From assembly GCF_013403925.1 (NCBI RefSeq), contig NZ_JABFDJ010000009.1, forward strand, positions 61,215 through 125,214: DNA of 64,000 nt, in the 5' to 3' direction. Both the position numbers and the translations under genes were made by a program. Shown one piece after another: positions 1 to 10,345 of the stretch. The notes below the pieces were generated by a model. The model did not search any database, was not told the DNA's origin, and worked only from the letters and a program-made list of their open reading frames with translations. The number at the start of each line of letters is the position of its first letter. Positions within the stretch are counted from its first letter, which is position 1. The DNA is from Winogradskyella wichelsiae. GTDB lineage: Bacteria > Bacteroidota > Bacteroidia > Flavobacteriales > Flavobacteriaceae.

Positions 1-374
1 AAGAAGGTGCTATTGCAAGTTCTGTTGGTCACGATTCTCATAACATCATAGCTATTGGTGTTTCGGACGAAGCGATTTGTAAAACCGTGAATCTATTAAT
101 AGAAAATGAAGGCGGAATTTGTGCGGTTAGCAATACGGAACAAAAAGTAGTTGCGCTTCCTGTTGCTGGAATTATGAGTGATAAAAATGCCGAAATTATT
201 GGTAAACAATATGCTGAGTTAGACAAAATGGCTAAACAATTAGGGAGTAAACTTCATGCACCTTATATGAGTTTATCATTTATGGCATTGCTTGTTATTC
301 CTGCTTTAAAACTGAGTGATAAAGGTTTATTTAATGGTGGTAAATTTGAGTTTACTTCTGTTGAAGTTAATTAA
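1..374 (+). CDS. ade: Adenine deaminase, C-terminal part (5' truncated by window edge)
   Basis: The reading frame is open from base 3 and ends at the TAA at 372-374; the true start lies before the window. About 123 residues are visible and match the C-terminal domain of adenine deaminase (adenine to hypoxanthine plus ammonia, purine salvage). The stretch [18 protein letters not shown] is the family's conserved metal/substrate-region signature, followed by the typical GGI...[10 protein letters not shown] segment. The protein ends with the usual short hydrophilic tail. A GTG at 87 would start a shorter product but sits inside the conserved domain, so it is not the start. Identification comes from the recalled family motif; the catalytic amidohydrolase barrel itself is outside the window. 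Confidence 0.9.
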   Translation, partial: EGAIASSVGHDSHNIIAIGVSDEAICKTVNLLIENEGGICAVSNTEQKVVALPVAGIMSDKNAEIIGKQYAELDKMAKQLGSKLHAPYMSLSFMALLVIPALKLSDKGLFNGGKFEFTSVEVN

Positions 375-464
375 GGTTTCATTATTTGCTGTAATGTTTA
401 GAAGTTAACAGCTATAAATTCAATATATATATCTTTAAACCTTTCAAAAAAATAAAACGTTATT

Positions 465-2345
465 ATGATAAAAAGAATTTTACTCATTACCCTAATTGTA
501 TTCACTCTTACAAATTGTCAAGAAACAAAGTCAACAGATTCTAATGTTAAAGTTGCTCAAGTAGAAAATACGTTTGCTAAAGATAATTACACCAAGAAAG
601 AAGTAATGATTACCATGCGAGATGGTATAAAATTACACACTACAATCTATAGCCCAAAAGATACTTCTAAGACGTATCCGATGTTAATGATGCGTACACC
701 ATACAGTTGTAAACCTTATGGTGAAGATCAGTTTAAAAGCAAAATAGGTCCTAATAAATACCTCATGGAAGAAGGTAATATTATGGTTTATCAAGATGTT
801 AGAGGACGTTGGAATAGTGAAGGTGTTTACGATAATATGCGTGCTTACATTCCTAATAAAACAGGAAAACAATTTGATGAGGCTAGTGATACTTACGATA
901 CTATTGAATGGTTAGTAAATAATGTAGCGCATAATAATGGTAATGTTGGGACTTACGGAATTTCGTATCCTGGTTTTTATGCCACCTATTCGCTTTTAGA
1001 TTCGCATCCTGCATTAAAAGCGGTGTCACCACAAGCGTGTATTGGTGATTTTTTCTTTGATGATTTTATTCATAATGGCGCTTATATGTTAAGTTATTGG
1101 AGAGCAACAGGTTTATTTGGTTATATGAAAGATCAACCCACAACTGAATCTTGGTATACATTACCAGATTTACAAACAGAAGACCAGCATCAGTTTTTCT
1201 TAGATCATATGCCGTTAAGTAAATTAGATACATTCTACGATAGTACCAATGTGTTTATGGAGCAACTGAAAACACATGTTACTTATGATGACTTCTGGAA
1301 GTCTAGAGGAATTATTCAATATTTAAAAGATATAAAACCAGCAACAATGATTGTTGGAGGTTTGTTTGATGCGGAAGATTTATACGGACCTTTTAATACT
1401 TATAAAGCTATAGAAAAGAATAGCAATAATTACAATACCGTAGTTTTTGGACCATGGAGTCATGGTGATTGGGCTAGAAATAGTGAAAGACAAGTGGTTG
1501 GTAATATTCATTTTGGAGACGGTATATCTGATTACTTTCAGAAGCATATTGAAACGAAGTTCTTTAATCATTTCTTAAAAGGTGAAGCTAATGGAGATAC
1601 TAGTTTAGCTGAAGCGCAAATGTTTAATACGGGGACAAAAGAATGGCAATCTTTTGAAACTTGGCCACCAGAAAACACAACTAAAGAAGATTACTTTATG
1701 CAACCTTACGAGCGTTTAACACAACAAGAAAATCGTATGATAGCAACATCTGATTTTGTTAGTGACCCAATGAAGCCCGTGCCATATACGGAAGATATAG
1801 GTGTTGGATTTACACCACGTAAATTCATGACAGACGATCAACGTTTTGCTTCGAGACGTCCAGATGTGTTAACTTTTGAAACAGAAGTTTTAGGAGATGA
1901 TGTTACATTAGCAGGTGATATTTTAGCAAAATTAAAGGTTTCTACCACAGGAACAGCAGCAGATTGGATTGTAAAAGTGATTGATGTATATCCTGCAGAT
2001 ACTGAAAACACAGAAGATGTTCAAGATCACTTAAAACTAAGTAATTACCACATGATGGTGCGAAGTGAAGTGTTACGTGGTCGTTTTAGAAACAGTATGT
2101 CAGAACCAGAGCCATTTATTCCAAATGAGAAAACAGCAGTTAACATAAAGTTACAAGATGTGTTTCATACGTTTAAAAAGGGACATAAAATTCAAGTACA
2201 AATACAGAGTACATTCTTTCCTTATATAGATGCAAATCCACAGACTTATGTAGATAATATTTTTGAAGCTAAGGAATCAGATTTTAAGAAACAAACACAC
2301 AAAGTGTATAATGACTCAGCAATTGAGTTTACTGTACTTAAATAA
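465..2345 (+). CDS. CocE/NonD-family serine hydrolase, lipoprotein
   Basis: 626 residues. The N-terminus is a lipoprotein signal peptide with Cys18 in TLTNC, so the enzyme should be anchored in the envelope. The alpha/beta-hydrolase core of the X-Pro dipeptidyl-peptidase S15/CocE family follows: RTPY near residue 78, QDVRGRWNSEG near 110, the nucleophile motif GISYPG with Ser167, a likely acid in GGLFDAEDLYG near 305 and histidine in GPWSHGDW near 333. The last ~200 residues form the jelly-roll C-terminal domain of this family. Members are acyl-amide or ester hydrolases (cocaine esterase, glutaryl-7-ACA acylase, alpha-amino-acid ester hydrolase); substrate cannot be told from sequence. It stands alone between ade and a palindromic repeat. 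Confidence 0.88.
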   Translation: MIKRILLITLIVFTLTNCQETKSTDSNVKVAQVENTFAKDNYTKKEVMITMRDGIKLHTTIYSPKDTSKTYPMLMMRTPYSCKPYGEDQFKSKIGPNKYLMEEGNIMVYQDVRGRWNSEGVYDNMRAYIPNKTGKQFDEASDTYDTIEWLVNNVAHNNGNVGTYGISYPGFYATYSLLDSHPALKAVSPQACIGDFFFDDFIHNGAYMLSYWRATGLFGYMKDQPTTESWYTLPDLQTEDQHQFFLDHMPLSKLDTFYDSTNVFMEQLKTHVTYDDFWKSRGIIQYLKDIKPATMIVGGLFDAEDLYGPFNTYKAIEKNSNNYNTVVFGPWSHGDWARNSERQVVGNIHFGDGISDYFQKHIETKFFNHFLKGEANGDTSLAEAQMFNTGTKEWQSFETWPPENTTKEDYFMQPYERLTQQENRMIATSDFVSDPMKPVPYTEDIGVGFTPRKFMTDDQRFASRRPDVLTFETEVLGDDVTLAGDILAKLKVSTTGTAADWIVKVIDVYPADTENTEDVQDHLKLSNYHMMVRSEVLRGRFRNSMSEPEPFIPNEKTAVNIKLQDVFHTFKKGHKIQVQIQSTFFPYIDANPQTYVDNIFEAKESDFKKQTHKVYNDSAIEFTVLK

Positions 2346-2367
2346 TATATAACAATCACATCAGAGT

Positions 2368-2483
2368 CGTCACTTCGAGTGATTTCGAAGCATGAGAAAT
2401 TGTATCGAGAAGTTTTTAGTAATTAATGCTTTAAAATATTCTCGATACAAAATTGCAAAAAAGCAATTTCACTCGAACTGACG
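2368..2483. repeat. Long imperfect palindromic intergenic repeat (REP-like)
   Basis: A 116-bp inverted-repeat element fills the gap between two hydrolase genes. The outer arms (CGTCACTTCGAGTGA at 2368 and its counterpart ending at 2483) match at 14 of 15 positions, and the inner arms TTGTATCGAGAA / TTCTCGATACAA are a perfect 12-bp pair around 2400 and 2440. The wording TTCGAGTGA...GTATCGAGAA is one I associate with dispersed palindromic elements in Flavobacteriaceae genomes. As RNA it would make a long hairpin that could end or stabilise the upstream message. No other copy was seen in this window. Confidence 0.75.
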
Positions 2484-2530
2484 ATAAGCAAGGTTGATAG
2501 AATAAATTTAAATAGAGATAATTAAGAAAG

Positions 2531-3490
2531 ATGCCAGTAATAGAATCTACCTACAAACCGCCATTTTGGGCAAGAAAAAGTTTTGTGTCAACCGTGTTTT
2601 CAGGTTTAGCACGAAAGGTAAAAGGAGTAGAGCAAACGAGAGAACGTATCATTTTAGAAGATACCGATTTTTTAGATTTAGATTGGAGCTATGCCAAGCA
2701 AAGGTCTAATAAAGTTATTATTTTACTTCACGGTTTAGAAGGTCGTGCACAACGCCCTTATATTACGGGAGCAGCAAAACTATTTAATGAAAACAATATA
2801 GATGCTTGTGCTGTAAATTTTAGAAGCTGTAGTGGAGAACCAAATCTGTTGTTTAGAAGTTACCACTCTGGTGCTACGGAAGACTTAGATGCTGTGGTAC
2901 AACATGTTTTATCAAAAGGGCAATATGATGAAATCTATATTAAAGGCATAAGTTTAGGTGCTAATATGGTATTAAAATACGTGGGAGAAGGTAGAGCACT
3001 TCCTACAGAATTAAAGTCTGTCATAGCTGTATCCTCACCTTGTGATTTAAAAGGTTCATGTGGCGAATTACTAAGCTTGAAGAATAAACATTATGCCATT
3101 CGATTTTTAGGACATCTAAAAGATAAATTGAAGCCTAAGTTAGAGCAATTTCCTAATGATATATCTATGGCCGATTTTAATGCTATTAAAACCTTAAAAG
3201 ATTTTGATGATATATACACATCAAAAGCACATGGTTTTAAAGATGCTTTAGATTATTATGAGAAATCGAGTTGTTCTCAGTTTTTGCCGAATATTAAAAT
3301 CCCAGCTTTAATCATTAATGCACTCAATGATTCTTTTTTGTCATCGGGATGTTATCCTGTAAAAGAAGCGAAAGAGAACCCAAATGTCTATTTAGAAATG
3401 CCAAAATATGGCGGTCATGTTGCGTTTATAGATAAGGGGAATGTGTATTATAACGAAAAACGTGCTTTAGAGTTTGTGACAGAAAACTAA
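2531..3490 (+). CDS. YheT-family alpha/beta hydrolase
   Basis: 319 residues, no signal peptide, so cytoplasmic. It matches the YheT/UPF0017 (AB-hydrolase, ABHD1/3-like) family in length and order of motifs: HGLEG at residues 67-71 as the oxyanion strand, NFRSCSGEPN near 97, nucleophile elbow GISLGAN with Ser141, acid in NALNDSF near 265, and histidine in YGGHVAFID near 295. The N-terminal YKPPFWARKSFVSTVF is also typical of the family. Physiological substrate is not known; related proteins act on acyl esters. It follows the palindromic repeat and ends well before the next gene, so it is probably transcribed alone. Confidence 0.85.
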   Translation: MPVIESTYKPPFWARKSFVSTVFSGLARKVKGVEQTRERIILEDTDFLDLDWSYAKQRSNKVIILLHGLEGRAQRPYITGAAKLFNENNIDACAVNFRSCSGEPNLLFRSYHSGATEDLDAVVQHVLSKGQYDEIYIKGISLGANMVLKYVGEGRALPTELKSVIAVSSPCDLKGSCGELLSLKNKHYAIRFLGHLKDKLKPKLEQFPNDISMADFNAIKTLKDFDDIYTSKAHGFKDALDYYEKSSCSQFLPNIKIPALIINALNDSFLSSGCYPVKEAKENPNVYLEMPKYGGHVAFIDKGNVYYNEKRALEFVTEN

Positions 3491-3669
3491 GTTTTTAAAC
3501 AAAAGCATTCAATTTTATAATTGAAAAACATTCAGTATTCATCATTTTGTCTTAAAATTAGATTGTGGTAATAATTTAATAATATGCATAACATTATTGT
3601 GTAAATATTGTAATAATCGAATAACATTTACGTAATAGCTTAGGGGTTTTAATTTCATTTTTTTGTGAA

Positions 3670-4533
3670 ATGAAACTGAAACCCTTTTTTATAATCCAGA
3701 TTTGCGCTTTTCTAATCTTTATAGCAAGAGCCTACCAATTTTATTTTTTCGGAGCACCATTTAGAGCCATCCTTTGGGATGAAAGCTTAATGAGTCCTAT
3801 TGTAGAAAATGTTTTTAACACGCCGTGGTATGATTATGCTACAAGTTCTAAAACCAATAAAGGCATAGCGAATCTTACCTTGTTTTTTAGCGTCACATTA
3901 TTTGTGTCCGCATTTGTCAGTCTCTTTTGGAAACAGATTCCTTATATAAAACTTAAAAAAAGTATTATAGGGTTTAGTTTATTCATCTTATTTATACTTG
4001 GTGTATGTATGGTGAAAGATAAAAACTATGACTTCTTACAATTCTTTGAGCTTACCATGCAATTTGCGGCACCTTTAGTACTCTTCTTTACTAAAGATTT
4101 TGAAACACTTAATAAGCAGAAACTTATTTTTTGGTTAAAAGTATCAATTGCGTTGACGTTTATTCCGCATGGACTTTTTGCAATGGGATTCATATATGTG
4201 CCAGGTCATTTTATAGATATAACCATTAAAATATTAGGTGTCACAGAAACTCATGCGAGGCAACTATTGTTTGCAGTTGGCCTTTTAGATGTCATAGCAG
4301 CAGTTTTTCTGTTTGTTCCTAAATTGGTGAAACCTGCTTTTATTTATATCATCATTTGGGGAATTTTAACGGCGCTAGCAAGAATAGTTGCTGGTTTTAA
4401 CTATGACTTTTTCCTGAACTCAATTCATCACTTCACTTATTTAACAGTTTACAGATTGCCGCATGGTCTATTGCCTCTGGCGACTTTAATGTTATACGGA
4501 ATTTACGATAAAACCCTTAAAACTAAACACTAA
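3670..4533 (+). CDS. Polytopic membrane protein of unknown function
   Basis: 287 residues with about eight hydrophobic segments spread over the whole length (near residues 7-22, 70-88, 98-113, 128-142, 155-175, 198-216, 222-243 and 262-280). I see no catalytic or transport motif I can name. Some wording (a short membrane bundle with IPHGLFAMGFIYVPGHF) recalls DoxX-like quinone-linked membrane proteins, but that is only a hint. The gene ends 13 bases before the secreted metallophosphoesterase start, so the two are likely co-transcribed and the protein may work with that enzyme in the envelope. Confidence 0.7.
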   Translation: MKLKPFFIIQICAFLIFIARAYQFYFFGAPFRAILWDESLMSPIVENVFNTPWYDYATSSKTNKGIANLTLFFSVTLFVSAFVSLFWKQIPYIKLKKSIIGFSLFILFILGVCMVKDKNYDFLQFFELTMQFAAPLVLFFTKDFETLNKQKLIFWLKVSIALTFIPHGLFAMGFIYVPGHFIDITIKILGVTETHARQLLFAVGLLDVIAAVFLFVPKLVKPAFIYIIIWGILTALARIVAGFNYDFFLNSIHHFTYLTVYRLPHGLLPLATLMLYGIYDKTLKTKH

Positions 4534-4546
4534 AACAAAAAATGCT

Positions 4547-7500
4547 ATGAAGTTAAAATTACCTCTAATGTTTCTTATTCTGCTTGGCCTAGTTCGCTTA
4601 GGTTATGCAAATAATGACAAGTACAGGCTCATTCTTTTAGATGATCCTGCAACAACAATTACTGTGGCTTGGAATCAAATTTCTGGTTCTAATGCTTCTG
4701 TTTATTATGATACCATAGATCATGGTACTGACTTTAGTGCATATGCTTTTAATAAAACGGTAGATAGAGAGACGTCAGCAAAAGGAATGACCAATCAGTT
4801 TGCAAGATTATCTAGTTTATTACCAAATACAAATTATTATTTTTTAATAAATGATAGCGAAGGTGTAAGTCAACAATTTTGGTTTAGAACAGCACCAGAT
4901 GACGATAGTAGATTGTTTTTCATTGCGGGAGGAGATTCTAGAAATAACAGAACACCAAGACAAAATGCTAATAAATTAGTAAGTAAGTTAAAACCACATG
5001 CCGTTTTATTTGGTGGAGATATGACCAATGCTGATAGTGATTCAGAGTGGCAAGATTGGTTTGAGGATTGGCAACTAACTACAGCTGCAGATGGAAGAAT
5101 GTTTCCAATTGTACCAGCTAGAGGTAATCATGAAAACACATCTTCTATATATGACCTTTTTGATACGCCAAACGCGGATTCTTATTATGCAATGACGTGG
5201 GGAAATAATATGATTAGAACTTACACGTTAAATTCTGAAATTTCAGTGCTTGGTGATCAGTTAACTTGGTTAGAAGATGATTTAAATACGTCTTCTGATT
5301 TAACATGGAAAATGGCACAATATCATAAGCCAATGCGTCCACATACTTCAGGTAAATCTGAAGGAAATGCACAATATGGAGCATGGGCACAATTATTTTA
5401 TGACCAACAAGTAAGATTGGTTGTAGATTGTGATTCGCACATGGCTAAAACAACATGGCCAATAAAACCATCATCAGATCCAGGAAATGATGAAGGTTTT
5501 GTTATTGAAGAACAAGCCGGAACTGTTTACACAGGTGAAGGATGTTGGGGAGCACCATTAAGAGATAATGATGACGATAAGAGTTGGACAAGAAACTCAG
5601 GGTCTTTCAATCAATTTAAACTAGTTTTTGTTGATAACGAAAAAATTGAGTTACGTACCATAGATGTTAATAATGCAGATGAGGTTGCAGAAGGAAGTAA
5701 TACAGATCCTTTTACATTGCCTGAAGCATTAAATATCTTTTCACCAGAAACAGGAAGTGTTGTTACTATCTCTAATTCTAATATAGATGATAATCCTTGT
5801 CCTGTTGTAGGTATAACTTGTGATGATGAAAATGCAACGACTTTATATGATGAAGAAGATGGTTTTTGTAATTGTGAAGGTGTGCCAGATTTTGAATTAG
5901 TAGAAGAAACTATTGCAGTACAAAGCAGTAGTGATGATGCTGAAGAGGAAATTGGAACAGGTTTAGTTTATACGGAAAGTACAGATTTAGAGTTAATCTA
6001 TGATGATATCGATCAATTGGTGGGTATTCGTTTTGAAAATGTTCAAATCCCACAAGGCGCTACATTATATAGATCTTATATCCAGTTTCAAACTGATGAA
6101 ACAAGTACTGAAAGTGATGTAACTAATTTAATCATTAATGGAGAATTATCATTAGCTAGTGAAACATTCACTTCTAATAATAATGATATTTCAGTAAGAC
6201 CATTAACGGTTAGCGCTGTAAACTGGAACGATGTTGCACAATGGGAAACAGTAGGAGAAGCTGGTGTTAATCAGCGTACACCATATTTAAATAATGTTGT
6301 ATATGAACTTATTTCTCAAACAGGTTGGGAAGTCGGTAATGCAATGACATTTATTTTATCAGGTTCAGGAGTAAGAATCGCAGAATCTTTTGATGGTTCG
6401 GCAGCACCAGAATTGAAATTATTCTATCAATTGCCATGTAATCCAGAAGGTACGACTTGTGATGACGGAAATCCTAATACGGTTTTAGATTTTGAAGATG
6501 GTAACTGTAATTGTATTGGAGTAGAAGAGTCGGGGACGTTAACTTACCAAATAAATCATGAAGATGATGATGCTGAAGAAGCAGAAACAGGTGGAGCGAT
6601 GTATACAGATAGTTCTGATTTAGAAATGGTTTATGATGCTTACCAAGATCAATTCAACCAAACTGTTGGTATGCGCTTTAATGGCGTTACCTTACCACAA
6701 GGTGCTGTTATTTTAGATGCAGCTATTCAATTTACAACAGATGAATCTAATTCAGTAGCAACTAACTTAGTTATCAAAGGTGAGAAAGCTATTAATAGTT
6801 TACGTTTTACTACAGAGGCTTACAATATTACATCTAGAGAAAAAACAGACGCCGCAGTCACTTGGAGTAGTGTTCCTGCATGGGAAACTGTAGGAGAGGC
6901 TGGAGAAAATCAGAAAACACCAAGTTTAAGAACTATTGTTCAAGAAATTGTAGATCAACCAGATTGGTTATCATATAGTTCTATGTCCTTTTTTATATCA
7001 GGTTCTGGTGAAAGAACAGCAGAGTCATTTAATGGTGATTCTGGTGCAGCACCTCAGCTAATTATAACATATTCATTAGAGTCTAATGACTGTCCTACTT
7101 ACGGTACACCATGTGATGATGGCGATGCGAGTACAATTAATGATGAAGAAGATGGTTTCTGTAATTGTAATGGAATTCCTGATGATGTTGTAGAGGCTAT
7201 TAGTGAGGTACTTAATTCTAGTGATGATGCTGAAGAAGAAATAGGAACAGGACTTGTTTATACGGAAAGTTCAGATTTAGAACTAGTTTATGATGGTATT
7301 GATCAAGTCATTGGAGTGCGTTTTGATAATGTTCAAATGCCAGAGGGTGCCGTATTATCTAGAGCATACTTGCAATTTCAAACTGATGAAACAAGTGCAG
7401 ATGCTGATATTACTAATTTAATGATCAATGGGGAGTTGGCAACAGAGAGTGCGACTTTTACTTCTGATTTAAATAATATTACTTCAAGAGATCTAACAAT

Positions 7501-8620
7501 GAGTTCTGTAAATTGGAATGATGTTGCTATGTGGTATACTACCGGTGAAGCGGGGCTTAATCAACGTTCACCTTACGTTACAAACATCGTTGAGGAAATT
7601 ATTGCTCAAGATGACTGGTTAAGCGGAAACGCAGTTACATTTATTATCTCAGGTTCTGGCAAGCGTGTTGCAGAATCATTTGATGGGTCAGCAGCACCTA
7701 TCTTAAAATTATATTATCAAACACCTTGTGAGCCTGATGGAACGTCTTGTGACGATGGTAATGCAGATACGTTTTTTGATGTAGAAGATGGTAATTGTAA
7801 TTGTGAAGGTATTCTAGAAACGGGTACATTAATTTATGAAGTTAATAGATCTAATAATGATGCTGAGGAAGAGGTGGCAACAGGAGCTATGGATTTAGGG
7901 AGTTCAGATTTAGAGCTCGTTGATGAAAGTGGTTCTACTAACCAACTTGTAGGTGTAAGATTTACGGATATACAATTACCTTTTGATGCTGTAATTACAA
8001 ATGCTTATATTCAATTTACGGTAGATGATGATAATTCTGATCCTACAAGTGTAGAGATAAGAGCAGAAGCTAATGCAAATTCATTAGAATTCTCAAACAC
8101 AGATTTTGATATTTCATCTAGAACACTTGGAAATAATGTGGTAAGCTGGAACGATATACCTGCCTGGGAAACTGAAAATATAGGAGATGCAGGCGTCAAT
8201 CAGCAAACACCAAATATTGCTTCATTAGTAGAGGAAGTTTTAGCGCAAGAAGATTGGACAATGTTTAGTGCTATGACTTTTGTAATCAATGGAAGTGGAG
8301 AGCGTGAAGCAGAAGCTTTTGATGGTACTGCAGGACCTCAATTAGTCATTGAATATGCACTTTCTAGTTTATCAGTAAAGGATGAAAGCTTAGAAGATGC
8401 TATAAGAATATACCCTAACCCAGTTGCTGATGTATTAAATATTGAATCGACTGTAGTTATTGATAAAATTACTATTTACGATGTAAATGGTAGACGTATC
8501 AATACTTTAAAAAACAATAATAATTCAACAATCAATGTTGGTGATTTATCAAATGGAGTTTACTTTTTAGAAATTCAATCTGGCATTAATAAAATGATTA
8601 AAAGATTTATTAAAAGATAG
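4547..8620 (+). CDS. Giant secreted metallophosphoesterase with repeat modules and T9SS tail
   Basis: 1357 residues. A signal peptide (about residues 1-21, ending LGYANN) is followed by a purple-acid-phosphatase-type N-terminal beta domain and a calcineurin-like phosphoesterase domain with the metal-ligand motifs GGDSR near 128, GGDMTNAD near 157, RGNHEN near 193, and later QYHKP and CDSHMAKT. Residues ~417-1270 are four repeats of about 205 residues, each made of a cysteine motif (CDD...EDGxCNCxG) and a beta-sandwich block starting DDAEEE and containing SSDLEL...GVRF. The C-terminus has a T9SS sorting domain (IYPNPVADVLNIE ... GVYFLEIQSG ... RFIKR). Likely a surface or released phosphatase (phosphomonoester or diester) that scavenges phosphate. 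Internal repeats read alike at DNA level, which suggests tandem duplication. The substrate is unknown. Confidence 0.85.
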   Translation: MKLKLPLMFLILLGLVRLGYANNDKYRLILLDDPATTITVAWNQISGSNASVYYDTIDHGTDFSAYAFNKTVDRETSAKGMTNQFARLSSLLPNTNYYFLINDSEGVSQQFWFRTAPDDDSRLFFIAGGDSRNNRTPRQNANKLVSKLKPHAVLFGGDMTNADSDSEWQDWFEDWQLTTAADGRMFPIVPARGNHENTSSIYDLFDTPNADSYYAMTWGNNMIRTYTLNSEISVLGDQLTWLEDDLNTSSDLTWKMAQYHKPMRPHTSGKSEGNAQYGAWAQLFYDQQVRLVVDCDSHMAKTTWPIKPSSDPGNDEGFVIEEQAGTVYTGEGCWGAPLRDNDDDKSWTRNSGSFNQFKLVFVDNEKIELRTIDVNNADEVAEGSNTDPFTLPEALNIFSPETGSVVTISNSNIDDNPCPVVGITCDDENATTLYDEEDGFCNCEGVPDFELVEETIAVQSSSDDAEEEIGTGLVYTESTDLELIYDDIDQLVGIRFENVQIPQGATLYRSYIQFQTDETSTESDVTNLIINGELSLASETFTSNNNDISVRPLTVSAVNWNDVAQWETVGEAGVNQRTPYLNNVVYELISQTGWEVGNAMTFILSGSGVRIAESFDGSAAPELKLFYQLPCNPEGTTCDDGNPNTVLDFEDGNCNCIGVEESGTLTYQINHEDDDAEEAETGGAMYTDSSDLEMVYDAYQDQFNQTVGMRFNGVTLPQGAVILDAAIQFTTDESNSVATNLVIKGEKAINSLRFTTEAYNITSREKTDAAVTWSSVPAWETVGEAGENQKTPSLRTIVQEIVDQPDWLSYSSMSFFISGSGERTAESFNGDSGAAPQLIITYSLESNDCPTYGTPCDDGDASTINDEEDGFCNCNGIPDDVVEAISEVLNSSDDAEEEIGTGLVYTESSDLELVYDGIDQVIGVRFDNVQMPEGAVLSRAYLQFQTDETSADADITNLMINGELATESATFTSDLNNITSRDLTMSSVNWNDVAMWYTTGEAGLNQRSPYVTNIVEEIIAQDDWLSGNAVTFIISGSGKRVAESFDGSAAPILKLYYQTPCEPDGTSCDDGNADTFFDVEDGNCNCEGILETGTLIYEVNRSNNDAEEEVATGAMDLGSSDLELVDESGSTNQLVGVRFTDIQLPFDAVITNAYIQFTVDDDNSDPTSVEIRAEANANSLEFSNTDFDISSRTLGNNVVSWNDIPAWETENIGDAGVNQQTPNIASLVEEVLAQEDWTMFSAMTFVINGSGEREAEAFDGTAGPQLVIEYALSSLSVKDESLEDAIRIYPNPVADVLNIESTVVIDKITIYDVNGRRINTLKNNNNSTINVGDLSNGVYFLEIQSGINKMIKRFIKR

Positions 8621-8642
8621 ATATTATAGTGTATCATAACTG

Positions 8643-8677
8643 AAGCCTTTCAAGATTATATTTTGAAAGGCTTTTTT
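8643..8677 (+). terminator. Rho-independent terminator
   Basis: AAGCCTTTCAA and TTGAAAGGCTT form a perfect 11-bp stem around a ~9-base loop, followed by a T run. It lies 22 bases after the metallophosphoesterase stop codon and closes that transcript before the comM-like gene. Confidence 0.88.
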
Positions 8678-8717
8678 ATATCGTTGATTTTCTTAATTTT
8701 AAGAAAACTAATCATTT

Positions 8718-10256
8718 ATGCTCAAAAAAGTTTTCGCAAGTGCTGTCTTTGGAGTTGAAGCCTCAACAATTACCGTTGAGGTTAATATTGACAAAGGTGT
8801 TGGTTACCATTTGGTCGGGTTGCCAGATAATGCCATTAAGGAAAGTAATTACAGAATAGCTGCTGCACTTCAAAATAATGGTTACCGAATTCCAGGTAAA
8901 AAGATCACTATTAACATGGCACCTGCCGATTTAAGAAAAGAAGGTTCGGCCTACGATTTAACTTTGGCTGTTGGTATTTTAGCGGCCTCTAATCAGATTA
9001 AAGCAGAAAACTTAGAGGATTACATTATAATGGGAGAGCTGTCCTTAGATGGAAGTTTACAGCCTTTTAAAGGAGCATTGCCAATTGCTGTTAAAGCACG
9101 AGAAGAAGGCTTTAAAAATATCATTCTGCCGATTCAAAATTGTAAAGAAGCCGCTATTGTAGATAATATAAAAGTCTTTGGAGTTGATAACATCATGCAA
9201 GTCATTAATCATTTCGATAAAGGCGAACCCTTAGAGCAAACGATTATTAATACGCGAGAAGAATTTTATAAAAATCTAGATTTCCCAGAGTTTGATTTTG
9301 CAGACGTTAAAGGACAGGAATCCATTAAGCGTTGTATGGAAATCGCAGCGGCAGGTGGTCATAATATTATTCTTATTGGGCCACCAGGTTCTGGTAAAAC
9401 CATGCTAGCAAAACGTTTACCGAGTATATTACCTCCAATGACTTTGCATGAAGCTTTAGAAACCACAAAAATACATTCGGTTGTTGGGAGAGTAAAAGCA
9501 CATACGGGTTTAATGGCGCAACGGCCTTTTAGAAGTCCTCACCACACAATTTCGAATGTAGCCCTTGTAGGCGGCGGAAGTTACCCGCAACCAGGCGAAA
9601 TTTCTCTATCGCATAATGGAGTTTTATTCTTAGATGAATTACCAGAATTTAAACGCGAAGTTTTAGAGGTGATGCGTCAACCTTTGGAGGATCGGGAAGT
9701 CACCATTTCTAGAGCGAAATTCACAGTGACTTATCCTTCGTCTTTTATGCTAGTGGCAAGTATGAATCCAAGTCCAAGTGGTTATTTTAATGATCCAGAC
9801 TCTCCAATAACATCATCACCTGCAGAAATGCAACGTTATATGGGAAAGATTTCAGGACCACTTTTAGACCGAATAGATATTCATATTGAAGTTACTCCTG
9901 TGCCATTTGAGAAATTGGCAGACGAGCGTAATGGAGAATCTTCAGTTGATATTAGAAAACGAGTAACTTCAGCTAGAGAGAACCAAACGGAACGTTTTAA
10001 AGAATTGGAAAATATTCATTACAATGCGCAAATGAACACGAAGCAAATCCGAAAATATTGCAAATTAGATGAACCTTCAATGTTACTTTTGAAATCTGCT
10101 ATGGAACGCTTAAATTTATCCGCAAGAGCTTACGACAGAATTCTGAAAGTTTCTAGAACAATCGCAGATTTAGAAGGTTCTGGTGATGTTTTAGGAGCAC
10201 ATATTAGTGAGGCCATTCAGTATCGTAGTTTAGATCGTGAAGGTTGGTTAGGTTAA
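8718..10256 (+). CDS. comM: ComM/YifB-family Mg-chelatase-like AAA+ ATPase
   Basis: 512 residues, full length for the family. The N-terminal ChlI-like domain (residues 1-170) carries GVGYHLVGLPDNAIKES and INMAPADLRKEG. The AAA+ core has Walker A GPPGSGKT at 221-228, RPFRSPHHT near 268 and Walker B GVLFLDELPEF near 300. The C-terminal Mg-chelatase lid has LSARAYDRILKVSRTIADLEG. Studied members (ComM) are hexameric helicases that extend branch migration during integration of transformed DNA; the role here is inferred from the family. It stands between a terminator and a separate lipoprotein gene. Confidence 0.93.
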   Translation: MLKKVFASAVFGVEASTITVEVNIDKGVGYHLVGLPDNAIKESNYRIAAALQNNGYRIPGKKITINMAPADLRKEGSAYDLTLAVGILAASNQIKAENLEDYIIMGELSLDGSLQPFKGALPIAVKAREEGFKNIILPIQNCKEAAIVDNIKVFGVDNIMQVINHFDKGEPLEQTIINTREEFYKNLDFPEFDFADVKGQESIKRCMEIAAAGGHNIILIGPPGSGKTMLAKRLPSILPPMTLHEALETTKIHSVVGRVKAHTGLMAQRPFRSPHHTISNVALVGGGSYPQPGEISLSHNGVLFLDELPEFKREVLEVMRQPLEDREVTISRAKFTVTYPSSFMLVASMNPSPSGYFNDPDSPITSSPAEMQRYMGKISGPLLDRIDIHIEVTPVPFEKLADERNGESSVDIRKRVTSARENQTERFKELENIHYNAQMNTKQIRKYCKLDEPSMLLLKSAMERLNLSARAYDRILKVSRTIADLEGSGDVLGAHISEAIQYRSLDREGWLG

Positions 10257-10345
10257 TTATATTTTTAAATCATTAGTGTTTGATTTATAGTTTAATAATT
10301 GCCTTTACCTAATTAAACAATTTATAATAATAGTTGAGAAATTTA

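Noticed and set aside
5800..8350. DNA repeats as a CRISPR or satellite array
   Set aside because: They are in-frame coding repeats of the metallophosphoesterase modules with long, diverged units.
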